A stretch of 46,107 nt of DNA from Bacteroidota bacterium (GTDB lineage: Bacteria; Bacteroidota; Bacteroidia; JABDFU01): NCBI GenBank assembly GCA_016183775.1, contig JACPDY010000013.1, positions 1-46,107 on the forward strand, given 5' to 3'. Each line of letters begins with the position of its first letter. The first letter of the stretch is position 1. A model generated the notes under the pieces. That model was given only the letters and a program-made list of their open reading frames with translations. It searched no databases and was not told where the DNA came from. The translations under genes and the position numbers were made by a program. Positions 17,218 through 25,344 of the stretch are shown here, in pieces.

Positions 17218-17564
17218 CGCCTTTTTATTTACTGATTAATACTGTTCTAGTTCCAATAGATACTTATACCTCGGCATTTGGCATTCTTGTTGACTGCCTG
17301 GTATTAACTCCTACTAATATTCATTGGTATTTATACCCAATCTCTACTCACAAAACCAAAAAACACCTTATACACGCCATGTGTACGCAATAACTCACAA
17401 TAAAGTTACATAATTAAAGCAAAAAATATACACAATATGTTGATAACAAACAGATTAAAAAATTAACGATGTATACACAATACATCCCGACCAATGCTCT
17501 ATTATATCGCATTAGTAATCCAAAAAAATAAGGTCGTTTGAAAAATTTATTTGTAATATAAATA
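17218..17564. other. Intergenic region upstream of the S74 surface protein gene
   Basis: 347 AT-rich bases with no convincing gene. It should contain the promoter for the S74 gene and its downstream partner, but I find no exact TAnnTTTG box. A 7-bp stem with a 5-nt loop (GATGTAT/ATACATC, 17468-17486) is visible and may act in transcription termination or RNA folding. Confidence 0.4.
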
Positions 17565-18339
17565 TTACCAGCTTCCCCCCGACCCACCGCCTCCGAAACT
17601 ACCGCCTCCAAAGCCTCCGAAGCCGCCTCCTGATGAACGTCCTCCGACCACCACCAAAAAATGTGCCGCCATGATACATACCCCGCCTTCCCATTGTATA
17701 ACCGGAAAAACGTCTTCCTAATGTGCTGAAAATAATCAGAAGTATAACTGCTATAACAATTATTACGGGCATATACTTTTCAGTACGATGTTGTTTCTGA
17801 TAATCTTTATAATTATACTCTCCCTTTGCAAGGCTCATTAATACATCCGTCGCGGTATTTAAACCTCCATAAAAATCACCTGCCTTAAAATGTGGAATGA
17901 TCTCCCGATCAACAATACGCCTGGCAATAATATCCGGAATTGCTCCTTCCAGACCCCTGCCAACCGCTATAAAAGTTTTTCGATCTCCTTTGCCCCCTGT
18001 AGGCTTAACCAATATTACAATTCCATTATCCTTGTCCTTCTGACCAATGCCCCAGGCTCTGCCTACACCTGTCGCAAACTGTTCGGGATCCATATCATTC
18101 AGATCATCGACAATAACAATTACAATTTGATTGGAAGTACTATCATTAAAATGTAAGAGCTTCCGCTCCAGATCATTTTGTTCGGAAGCGGATATAAAAT
18201 CGGGGAACTCTTTTGATAAATTATTTACAAGACGGGGAGGATTTGGCTTTTCGGGCAAACCATTACTATCAGCCGCATTCAATAAAAAGTTGAATGTACT
18301 AAAAAGAAAAACTAATATGTATTTAATTGATTTTATCAT
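17565..18339 (-). CDS. TPM-domain (YgcG-like) membrane protein with a probable frameshift at its C-terminus
   Basis: The likely start is the ATG at 18339 (MIKSIKYILVFLF), a signal peptide ending 'LNA'. A TPM domain follows ('NQIVIVIVDDLND', 'NGIVILVKPTGG', 'VGRGLEGAIPD'), then one membrane helix ('MPVIIVIAVILLIIF') and a Gly-rich tail. As given, the frame ends at 17599 with 'TFIRRRLRRLWRR', unlike the family. Shifting one frame within 17645-17661 gives 'GGRSSGGGFGGFGGG' and a final 'GGSW' with a TAA at 17565-17567, the tail normal for this family. So the gene carries an indel in a (ACC)3/A6 tract, real or from sequencing. TPM proteins neighbour LemA and are linked to membrane quality control and to photosystem repair in plants. 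Confidence 0.85.
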
Positions 18340-18422
18340 AAATTGGAAATAACACACCCCCGCAAACACATAAGCCTACGCTACCCCCCTCGCCTACACA
18401 CAAGGCCATACAAAGAGGGGAG

Positions 18423-18863
18423 TTATTTGCCGAAGGATACTTCGTCTTTTAATTCATTCACGTCGTTTTGCTTATAGGGAAAATGCTTTTTTAATTGCTC
18501 ACCCGCTTTTCCAATTGCAATACATAATCCCTCGGTAAACTTTTCTTCTTTAAAATAGCTTTGCATTTCTGATTTGATGTTGTCCCAGAAATTATCAGGA
18601 ACAACTGCATGGATACCTGCATCACCAAGTATAGCGAATTTCCTGTCCTGCACAGCGAGATAAAATAAAACTCCATTCCGGAGTTCGGTCTTTTGCATTT
18701 TAAGTATGGCAAAGACATCAACCGCCTTTTGCATTGGCTCGCCGGGACACTTATTGTCAATATGCAATCGTATTTCGCCGGAAGTGTTATCCTCTGCGTC
18801 AATTATCGCTTGCTTAAGAGCGTCCTGCTGTTGAAGTGTAAAAAAATCTTTTGCAGTAGGCAT
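18423..18863 (-). CDS. TPM-domain protein without membrane anchor
   Basis: 146 residues from the ATG at 18863 (MPTAKDFFTLQQQD). An in-frame start at 18935 would add 24 residues encoded by the TTATTGAG repeat, so I reject it. The sequence is the soluble second TPM protein of the LemA/TPM/TPM gene set: 'SGEIRLHIDNKCPG' (about 28-41), 'RNGVLFYLAVQDRKFAILGD' and 'GLCIAIGKAGEQLKKHFP'. The three genes share a strand and order (LemA, soluble TPM, anchored TPM), and probably act together at the cell envelope. Mechanism is not known. Confidence 0.87.
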   Translation of the reverse strand: MPTAKDFFTLQQQDALKQAIIDAEDNTSGEIRLHIDNKCPGEPMQKAVDVFAILKMQKTELRNGVLFYLAVQDRKFAILGDAGIHAVVPDNFWDNIKSEMQSYFKEEKFTEGLCIAIGKAGEQLKKHFPYKQNDVNELKDEVSFGK

Positions 18864-18887
18864 GGATAAGTTATTGGGGTATTTAGT

Positions 18888-18937
18888 TATTGAGTTATTG
18901 GGTTCATAAACATGGGTACAGCCTAAATAACTCAATA
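18888..18937. repeat. Inverted copies of the TTATTGAG repeat between lemA and the TPM gene
   Basis: A 12-bp inverted repeat, TATTGAGTTATT (18888-18899) against AATAACTCAATA (18926-18937), with a 26-nt loop. The unit is the same as in the large array at 19547-19754, so the same repeat family flanks lemA on both sides. It may form a hairpin in the mRNA between the two genes. Confidence 0.8.
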
Positions 18938-18966
18938 GTTTATCAACTGATAACTACCTTCAAATA

Positions 18967-19530
18967 CTACTTCTTTTCAAAATCCACTTTTGGAGCAACT
19001 TCCGTTCCGGCAGCTTCCTTAAATGGTTCTTTTTTAGCAAATACATCTTTATTTAAAAACATGCTGTTAAAAAAACCACGTACATGCGAATTGTAACTTT
19101 TAACTGCATCGTTATAATCCTGGCGGGCAACAGCTATCCTATTCTCCGTTCCTTCCAATTGAGCCTGGAGAGCGCCAAAATTTTCAGTGGATCGGATCTG
19201 GGGATAAGCTTCAAAAGCCAGGTTGATCGCTGTATTTATCTTTTTTCCGGCAATCTCCATATCCTCGGGGGTCCTGGCACTTACTATTCCGGCACGCGCT
19301 TCAGTAACTTTAGTGAGTATCGTTTGCTCATTCGCGGCTGCACCCTTTACCGTTGCCACCAATTGTGGTACCAGGTCTGCTCTTCGCTGATACATGGCAC
19401 CTACATCACCCCATTTTGCTACCGCATTTTCCTGCAAAGTTACCGCAGTGTTATAAGAATTTCTGTACATCATAAAGATGACGAAGATAAATCCTAAGAC
19501 ACCTCCAATTATTATTAAATTTTTTTTCAT
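18967..19530 (-). CDS. LemA family protein
   Basis: 187 residues. One N-terminal membrane helix ('LIIIGGVLGFIFVIFMMY') is followed by the LemA helical domain: 'AVAKWGDVGAMYQRRADLVP' (about 37-56), 'VKGAAANEQTILTKV', 'AYPQIRSTENFGALQAQLEG' and 'VARQDYNDAVKSYNS'. Length and motifs fit the family. It is first of three genes with two TPM proteins, a widespread arrangement. The last 20 residues are charged and poorly conserved. Its start lies 17 bp from a long 8-bp tandem array, which therefore occupies its promoter or leader region. Confidence 0.94.
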   Translation of the reverse strand: MKKNLIIIGGVLGFIFVIFMMYRNSYNTAVTLQENAVAKWGDVGAMYQRRADLVPQLVATVKGAAANEQTILTKVTEARAGIVSARTPEDMEIAGKKINTAINLAFEAYPQIRSTENFGALQAQLEGTENRIAVARQDYNDAVKSYNSHVRGFFNSMFLNKDVFAKKEPFKEAAGTEVAPKVDFEKK

Positions 19531-19546
19531 TTTGTTAGTTGGTTAG

Positions 19547-19754
19547 TTATTGAGTTATTGGGTTATTGAGTTATTGGGTTATTGAGTTATTGAGTTATTG
19601 GGTTATTGAGTTATTGGGTTATTGGGTTATTGAGTTATTGGGTTATTGAGTTATTGGGTTATTGGGTTATTGGGTTATTGGGTTATTGAGTTATTGGGTT
19701 AATTGGTTATTATTTTCAAATTTCTACCTGAATAACTCAATAACTTAATAACTT
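19547..19754. repeat. Array of 19 tandem 8-bp units with an inverted tail
   Basis: Nineteen perfect units of TTATTGRG run from 19547 to 19698. Only the seventh base varies, in the order A G A G A A G A G G A G A G G G G A G. After a short degenerate stretch, inverted copies (AATAACTCAATAAC...) fill 19730-19754 up to the htpG stop codon. The whole can fold as a long hairpin. It fills the htpG-lemA gap (19531-19754). Confidence 0.97.
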
Positions 19755-21572
19755 CTATCCTATCAAGTCCACGCTTCGTTTAATAAATTTTGTAAGTTCT
19801 TCTCCTTTTAAAAGATTTTGCGATAAAAGTGCCAGATCTGTAGCTTGTTTTGTCAGCTGTTCCTGCTTTGAAGCGTCAGCCTCCGCAACTATTTTACTTA
19901 TGAGCGGATGATTTGAGTTTACAACCAGATTATACATTTCGGGAGCCGCACCCATAAAACCCATCCCACCGCCACCAAGTGCGCTCATATCTTTCATACG
20001 ACGCATAAATTCGGGTTGAGTAACAAGTATCGGACTGTCCTTTTCACTAAGGCTTTCAAACACAACCGTGAATTTTTCTTTAGGAACAACTTTTTCAACA
20101 ATTGGTTTTAATGCATTCTGCTGTTGTTCTGTTAATTTCGATCGCTGGGCCTCTTCTTTTTTGATCAACCTGTCAATAGTATCCGCATCCACTCGAACAA
20201 AACTGGCATTCTCCAGTTTGGTTTCAAGAAAATTAACGAAATGTGAATCGATCGCCGTGTCAAGCACCAGTACTTCATATCCGCGGCTTTTTGCTGTTTC
20301 AACAAAACTATGCTGCTCAACTTCATTGGTTGTATATAAGTACACTAAACGTTTGTCTTTATCTGTTTGTAAAGGTTTTATTTTTTCGGCAAACTCATCC
20401 ATTGTATATAACTTGCCATCTGTCGTTTTAAACATGGCAAATTTCTTCGCGCGCTCATTGAATTTTTCATCCGACAACATGCCGTACTCGATGAAAACCT
20501 TAATATCCTCCCATTTGGATTCAAAATCTTTTCTATCCTTCTTAAACAACTCTTCCAGCTTATCGGCAACTTTTTTGGTGATGTGTGTGCTTATCTTTTT
20601 CACATTACCATCACTTTGCAAATAGCTGCGGGATACATTCAAAGGAATATCCGGTGAATCAAGCACTCCACGCAGTAACATTAAAAAATCAGGCACAATA
20701 TTTTCAACCTCATCGGTAATAAAAACCTGGCGTGAGTATAATTGTATCTTGTCTTTTTGTGTTTCGAAACGCTGTTTTATTTTAGGAAAATATAAAACAC
20801 CCGTGAGATTAAAAGGATAATCAACATTCAGATGAATGTGGAACAAGGGATCTTCAAACGTCATCGGATAAAGCTCCTTGTAAAACTTTTTGTAATCCTC
20901 ATCTGTTAAAGAGGTGGGCGCTTTTGTCCAGGCCGGTTGTGTGTTATTAATAACCTTATCCTCGAATTTAATTTCAACGGGTAAAAACTTGCAGTATTTG
21001 GTTAAAAGTGTTTGTATACGTGACGGCTCAAGGAATTCAACTGAATCCTCCGCGATATGAAGAATAATATCAGTACCTCTCTTTTTACGTTTGTGTTCTT
21101 CTATTTTGTAATCGGGACTGCCATCGCACTCCCAGTGAACAGCTTTTTCACTTTTATAGCTCTTTGTAATTATTTCCACCCTAGAAGACACCATGAAAGA
21201 AGAATAAAAGCCTAAACCAAAATGACCTATGATATTATTTACATCGGTTTTATCCTTATACTTCTGCACAAACTCTTCGGCACCTGAAAAAGCTACCTGG
21301 TTAATATACTTTTCAACCTCTTCAGCCGTCATACCGATACCTTTATCTTTAATGGTAATGGTCTTCTCCTTTTTATCAATACTTATTTCGATGGCGGTTT
21401 CACCAACTTCACCTTTGAATTCGCCCAACTTGGAGATAGCAATTACCTTTTGCGTGGCGTCCACAGCATTTGAAACCAATTCACGCAAAAATATTTCGTG
21501 ATCGGAATAAAGGAATTTTTTAATAATAGGGAAAATGTTCTCGGTTTGTACATTGATCTTTCCGGTACTCAT
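19755..21572 (-). CDS. htpG: Molecular chaperone HtpG (Hsp90)
   Basis: 605 residues, close to the bacterial Hsp90 length. The GHKL ATPase domain shows 'FLRELVSNAVDA' with catalytic Glu31 and Asn35, 'IKDKGIGM' with Asp76, and the lid/glycine loop 'GHFGLGFYS' (116-124). The middle domain has 'SRSYLQSDGNVKKI', with the phosphate-contacting Arg region; a shortened C-terminal dimerisation domain ends 'KRSVDLIG'. HtpG remodels client proteins using ATP. No heat-shock operator (CIRCE) is visible upstream. The gene sits alone between a repeat array and the outer-membrane protein gene. Confidence 0.97.
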   Translation of the reverse strand: MSTGKINVQTENIFPIIKKFLYSDHEIFLRELVSNAVDATQKVIAISKLGEFKGEVGETAIEISIDKKEKTITIKDKGIGMTAEEVEKYINQVAFSGAEEFVQKYKDKTDVNNIIGHFGLGFYSSFMVSSRVEIITKSYKSEKAVHWECDGSPDYKIEEHKRKKRGTDIILHIAEDSVEFLEPSRIQTLLTKYCKFLPVEIKFEDKVINNTQPAWTKAPTSLTDEDYKKFYKELYPMTFEDPLFHIHLNVDYPFNLTGVLYFPKIKQRFETQKDKIQLYSRQVFITDEVENIVPDFLMLLRGVLDSPDIPLNVSRSYLQSDGNVKKISTHITKKVADKLEELFKKDRKDFESKWEDIKVFIEYGMLSDEKFNERAKKFAMFKTTDGKLYTMDEFAEKIKPLQTDKDKRLVYLYTTNEVEQHSFVETAKSRGYEVLVLDTAIDSHFVNFLETKLENASFVRVDADTIDRLIKKEEAQRSKLTEQQQNALKPIVEKVVPKEKFTVVFESLSEKDSPILVTQPEFMRRMKDMSALGGGGMGFMGAAPEMYNLVVNSNHPLISKIVAEADASKQEQLTKQATDLALLSQNLLKGEELTKFIKRSVDLIG

Positions 21573-21797
21573 ATTGATATACGGTTTAAATGGGTTTAAA
21601 TTTACGCTTTCTTATGTCAAACCATGTGCCAGCAACAATAAACTGACAAACTGTCGCAAATGCCTGTCTTCCGGGAAAGATGCAAAACCTATACAGGCAT
21701 AAATACCCTTCGATTCCCGCAGGAACTCAGAACACACGGGCTAGACAAAAATGCCTTCCATTACAGAATACATTTTCCAAAAGTTTATTAACTATGA

Positions 21798-22544
21798 TCA
21801 AAATGCAATACCAATACACAATCCCGTTCGCATACCCGCGAAAGGCAGCCCGGCAACTTCCAGTTTTACAGTATTGCCTGACATCGTTATTGTTTTTGTA
21901 GCACCATTTACATCCATCTCTTCAAGATTTTTCCTGATATCATCATTTTGTCCCGCATTTTCAGCATCTACGCGCGCGGTTACCTTACTGGCACCACCAT
22001 GACCGCCTACTATCCACCAGTCAATGGATATCTTGTTGTTTATTACCCACTGATAACCTATCATGCCGCCAAAACCTAATCCCGCATAAGTAATACTCAT
22101 TGAAGCGACCTTTTTCTGGATAAAAGCAGGATAGTATGTAGAATCATCATAGGTAAATGAACCGGCAGCAGTATAACTTGAATAACGAAGGTATGGAGCG
22201 ATATAAAATCCGCGCGGAGCCTGCTTTACAGCTTTTTTACCCGGATACCAGCGAAATTCAGGAGATATATTAAATCCTGAAATTTTAATACTGCTTACAT
22301 CTGAAGGCACAGCTGAACTTATTTGTGAAGGTAAGCCATGAGAAGGGATAAAACCAGCCTGAAGAGCCACTGAAATATTTTTGTGCAGCGCCCGTTCATA
22401 TTGTAATGAAATATTGCTTACACCTAACCCAAAAAGGTTAAGCTTTACAATATTTTTTGCATACTCCTGTGCTTCTTGTGCAGCTACCTTCTTAGCGAAC
22501 AGAGCCAAAACAGCGAATGAAATGATAAGTAGTTTCTTGTTCAT
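21798..22544 (-). CDS. Outer-membrane beta-barrel protein (DUF3575-like)
   Basis: 248 residues with a signal peptide cleaved after 'VAA' near residue 22. The mature part alternates amphipathic strands: 'IVKLNLFGLGVSNISLQYER' (about 32-51), 'GFNISPEFRWYPGKK', 'GFYIAPYLRYSSY', 'ISIDWWIVGGHGG' and a final strand 'GMRTGLCIGIAF' ending in Phe, as expected for a BAM-inserted barrel. The opening and the 'RWYP' pattern match the DUF3575/OmpW-like small barrels frequent in Bacteroidota. Ligand or role unknown. Residues 180-225 look like an extracellular or periplasmic charged insertion. Confidence 0.82.
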   Translation of the reverse strand: MNKKLLIISFAVLALFAKKVAAQEAQEYAKNIVKLNLFGLGVSNISLQYERALHKNISVALQAGFIPSHGLPSQISSAVPSDVSSIKISGFNISPEFRWYPGKKAVKQAPRGFYIAPYLRYSSYTAAGSFTYDDSTYYPAFIQKKVASMSITYAGLGFGGMIGYQWVINNKISIDWWIVGGHGGASKVTARVDAENAGQNDDIRKNLEEMDVNGATKTITMSGNTVKLEVAGLPFAGMRTGLCIGIAF

Positions 22545-22605
22545 AGTCCTTTGTTTTAAGATCGTTTTAGCGAAAGTAATACATTTTTGGGAGAGATTGG
22601 TTGTT

Positions 22606-22672
22606 GGTTGTTGGTTGTTAGGTGCTAAAAAGATACCAATTACCGATCACTGACACCTAACAACTAACAACC
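22606..22672. repeat. Imperfect 19-bp inverted repeat with GGTTGTT-type units
   Basis: The left arm (22606-22624) and right arm (22654-22672) are 19 bp long and pair with a single mismatch; each is built from TTGTTGG/TTGTTAG units, with further units to the left (22599-22605). The loop is 29 nt. It lies between the stop of the phospholipase-like gene and the barrel gene and may end transcription or stabilise the mRNA end. Confidence 0.9.
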
Positions 22673-22679
22673 GCCCCCC

Positions 22680-23654
22680 TCACTCCTCATGCCCCTTTAA
22701 AATTTCAACACCGATTCTAACCGCGACACTATCCTCCTTTTTTACTACAGGATCACGAACGGTTTTATCATCTAATTTTCCGAGGTCAGGCTGGCCGGCA
22801 TTGACCCAGGCTGTATACCAAAAAGATCCAATCATATGAATGGCGCTGCGCATTCTTCGCTCAACCATTCCGTTTAGCATTTTATCATAGGCCAACGTAT
22901 AAGATTCAGAATAACTTTTAACGGTCTTTTTTCCCTTGTTTACAAAAGAATATTTTTTATCCTGCGCATACTCCCCATTCAACTTAGCTTCAAATAGTAA
23001 AACCGAATCCACTTCAGCATGACTCGCCTTTATAATTTTCCAGATCATATCCTTTGGTTTATCAACGTAACCGGCCCTGCCAACAAAATAATCGTAACTG
23101 TCCGCCTTAAGCTCAGGTATGCGTGACTCCCAAAAAGAATGAATGCCCTTTTGTTTAGTGAGCTGCCCGTCGTGGTTCTGACTGGTGTGCAATGGCACAT
23201 GCGCATCTGCAATGTAATGACCCAGATCAGCTGAAACGTGCAAGATCTTTTGTGCATCCTGTTCCTTAAAGGCATCTGTTAAATTATTCAACATACGCTC
23301 CAGGTGCCAGGGCAGGATGCCGTGAGCTTTCAATGTATCTTCAGAGTATTTCTCAACCGCTTTGCTCCATTGTTGCGGCATTGAGTCGAATGGTGAAACA
23401 CCAAAATGATCAATGTCAATATAATGCCTCGGGGCTTCATTCACATTCCGGAATCTTCGCTTGTCAGGATCAACTGCATGCTCGGCAATGAAGTCGATAT
23501 GTTTTTTATAAAAGCCGATCATTTCCGGAGGCAGGGTAAATACAGCCATACGGTTAATCCGTTTATGCGCAAAAAATCCCCAGGAAAAAGCGAAAGGTCT
23601 TATAATAAGACCAAGAAGAAAAATAATTAATGTGGCAAATAAAAACTTACGCAT
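22680..23654 (-). CDS. Exported zinc-dependent phospholipase C / S1-P1 nuclease-like protein
   Basis: I use the ATG at 23654 (MRKFLFATL), giving 324 residues; a TTG seven codons upstream overlaps comB. The signal peptide ends before 'WGFFAHKR', which would make Trp25 the first mature residue, as in zinc phospholipases where the N-terminal Trp binds metal. Further likely zinc ligands are His30, His77 and Asp80 ('RHYIDID'), His146, Asp150 and His152 ('DLGHYIADAHVPLH'), His156, and His172 and Glu176 ('IHSFWE'). The fold is all-helical. It probably acts on phospholipids or nucleic acids outside the cytoplasm. It directly follows comB on the same strand, 17 bp apart. Confidence 0.87.
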   Translation of the reverse strand: MRKFLFATLIIFLLGLIIRPFAFSWGFFAHKRINRMAVFTLPPEMIGFYKKHIDFIAEHAVDPDKRRFRNVNEAPRHYIDIDHFGVSPFDSMPQQWSKAVEKYSEDTLKAHGILPWHLERMLNNLTDAFKEQDAQKILHVSADLGHYIADAHVPLHTSQNHDGQLTKQKGIHSFWESRIPELKADSYDYFVGRAGYVDKPKDMIWKIIKASHAEVDSVLLFEAKLNGEYAQDKKYSFVNKGKKTVKSYSESYTLAYDKMLNGMVERRMRSAIHMIGSFWYTAWVNAGQPDLGKLDDKTVRDPVVKKEDSVAVRIGVEILKGHEE

Positions 23655-23671
23655 GATAAATACGTTAGAAT

Positions 23672-24385
23672 TCAAACCATCTTAACCAGGCAATTACCCT
23701 GCAAAACAGGAATAACGGGGGCAGAATCGGGTGTAAGGCAATAACGAATGTCTTTTTCAAGTTTTAACTTTTCAAGCCTTCGGCGATGAGAGGAACACTC
23801 CAGGAAATCATACAAATTACCTTCGGCACGCTCATATAAATACCGCGATGCAACAGCCGAATCGCACGTGGTAACAAATTTATCCGAAGCTAAAAGGCTT
23901 TTAACAACCGCGCCTGCGAACATAGAATCTTCGATGTTAAACTTATTTTTCCAGCCAGCACAAAGGAGAATAACATCTTTACCTTCTTTGATCAGCCATT
24001 GAGCAAGCACAGCCATATTTAAAAACGAACCGATAACTATTTTATGCGAATGTTTCGCCACTTCAATGGCCAGCGTACCGTTTGTAGTGGTCAATGCCAG
24101 TGTTTTGCCTTTAATATCATTACTCATATAACTGAAAGGAGAATTGCCAAGTGTAAACCCTTCAACTACTTCACCATTTCGTTCAGCGGCGGCTAAGTGC
24201 CCTTTAGCAAGATAGGCCTTGGCCTCATCAACAGTGGCAACCGGAATTATTTTTTCAACGCCATGATGAAAGGCAGTACAGATTGCGGAAGTAGCTCTCA
24301 AAATATCGATGACAACAACAATGGCCTTCTCATTGTAAAACAGAGAAAAATTATTAGGGGTGAAACATACTTCTATTTGATTCAT
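23672..24385 (-). CDS. comB: 2-phosphosulfolactate phosphatase family protein (ComB)
   Basis: 237 residues. ComB hydrolyses 2-phosphosulfolactate to sulfolactate, a step of coenzyme M synthesis in archaea; in bacteria the family more likely serves sulfolactate or another phosphate ester. Family motifs are 'VIDILRATS' (about 25-33), 'AERNGE' (67-72), 'TLGNSP' (78-83), 'TTTNGT' (99-104), 'LCAGW' (141-145) and 'EDSMFAGA' (about 152-159). No other sulfolactate genes lie nearby, so the physiological substrate is unclear. Its start is preceded by the GGTTTCAGG repeat region. Confidence 0.9.
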   Translation of the reverse strand: MNQIEVCFTPNNFSLFYNEKAIVVVIDILRATSAICTAFHHGVEKIIPVATVDEAKAYLAKGHLAAAERNGEVVEGFTLGNSPFSYMSNDIKGKTLALTTTNGTLAIEVAKHSHKIVIGSFLNMAVLAQWLIKEGKDVILLCAGWKNKFNIEDSMFAGAVVKSLLASDKFVTTCDSAVASRYLYERAEGNLYDFLECSSHRRRLEKLKLEKDIRYCLTPDSAPVIPVLQGNCLVKMV

Positions 24386-24390
24386 TGTTT

Positions 24391-24512
24391 GGTTTCAGGT
24401 TGACTGATTTCAGGTTTCAAGTTACAAGTTTGTTTGCACATGCAGATCGGTGTTTAATTAAATTTATGAGGAATATATTTAACCCGGAACCTGAAACTTT
24501 GAACCTGAAACC
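24391..24512. repeat. Inverted GGTTTCAGGTT-type repeats between ispE and comB, reaching into ispE
   Basis: The left block (24391-24417) has two GGTTTCAGGTT-like copies; the right block (24488-24512) holds inverted copies AACCTGAAAC and GAACCTGAAACC. The right block lies inside the ispE coding region: it encodes that protein's last residues 'SKFQVPG', just before the TAA at 24479-24481. The two blocks could pair as a hairpin spanning the ispE stop codon. Confidence 0.85.
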
Positions 24513-25327
24513 TTTTCCATCCACACAAAACAATCCTTGAACTCATTTCCCAGATCAACTGCCTTTTCAAACAACCCGTATAGCGCCGAACCGCTACCAC
24601 TCATAGAAGCATAAACAGCGCCATGTCTATACAATGATTGTTTTAGATTTTTCACAACAGGATATTTTGCAAATACAGATTCTTCAAAATCATTTTTAAC
24701 CACACTCTTCCATTTGGCAACCGGCAACTTTAGCACATCATTTTCCAATGACGAAACCGGCTTCTTTGGGACAAGACCGGCATAAGCATTGGCGGTATTA
24801 ACATGTATGTTTGGATAGACCAGTACCAGATAATATCCATTCAGATCAAGTTCAATCCTTTCGTATTTATCACCTTTTTCCTCGGCAAACACAGGTTTAT
24901 TAATAACAAAAAAAGAACAATCGCTGCCCAATTGCCGGGCATAGTTATGCTGCTCACCCCAGCTTAATCCAAGCTCAAATTTTTCATCCAGCAACTTAAT
25001 AAAAAAAGCTGCATCAGACGAACCTCCACCAAGGCCGGCTCCGATCGGAATGATCTTATGCAAATGAATTTTCACTTTAGGTAACTGATAGTCCTTCACA
25101 ATCATATTATAGGCCCTGATACACAGATTATCATTCACGCTCCCGGGAATAGAAATACCGGTGGAATAAAACTCAACAGGCTCTGAGGCTCGCGGATTCT
25201 CTATCACTTCCAATATATCACATAAAGCAATAGGATAAAAAACACTTTCGAGGTCGTGGTAACCATCGGAACGTTTCTTTATAACATTTAGTCCGATATT
25301 TATTTTAGCATTAGGAAAACAAACCAT
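24479..25327 (-). CDS. ispE: 4-diphosphocytidyl-2-C-methyl-D-erythritol kinase
   Basis: 282 residues of the GHMP kinase family. IspE phosphorylates CDP-methylerythritol in the MEP pathway of isoprenoid synthesis. Signatures: 'FPNAKINIGLNV' with catalytic Lys8, 'RSDGYHDLESVFYP' (about 19-32), the ATP loop 'PIGAGLGGGSSDAA' (94-107), catalytic Asp136 in 'LGSDCSFF', and 'SMSGSGSALYGLF' (about 241-253). The final residues 'KVSGSKFQVPG' are translated from an intergenic-type repeat and are unlikely to be ancestral. It lies 17 bp after the helical-repeat gene on the same strand. Confidence 0.97.
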   Translation of the reverse strand: MVCFPNAKINIGLNVIKKRSDGYHDLESVFYPIALCDILEVIENPRASEPVEFYSTGISIPGSVNDNLCIRAYNMIVKDYQLPKVKIHLHKIIPIGAGLGGGSSDAAFFIKLLDEKFELGLSWGEQHNYARQLGSDCSFFVINKPVFAEEKGDKYERIELDLNGYYLVLVYPNIHVNTANAYAGLVPKKPVSSLENDVLKLPVAKWKSVVKNDFEESVFAKYPVVKNLKQSLYRHGAVYASMSGSGSALYGLFEKAVDLGNEFKDCFVWMEKVSGSKFQVPG

Positions 25328-25344
25328 AAATCAGATTATAAAAA

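Noticed and set aside
17414-17611. A 65-codon minus-strand frame with a hydrophobic end, at the end of the TPM gene
   Set aside because: It starts within the Gly-rich tail in the third frame; the observed family-typical tail is in a different frame, so this is a shadow.
19547-19754. CRISPR-like appearance of the repeat array
   Set aside because: Units are 8 bp, directly adjacent with no spacers, and no cas genes are present.
20068-20625. A 185-codon open frame on the plus strand inside htpG
   Set aside because: htpG on the opposite strand is certain; the antisense product is Ser/Phe/Leu-rich without family features.
21660-21700. An 8-bp inverted repeat (ATGCCTGT/ACAGGCAT) downstream of the outer-membrane protein gene
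   Set aside because: The arms are short with a 25-nt loop and no T-run, so I could not tell it from chance.
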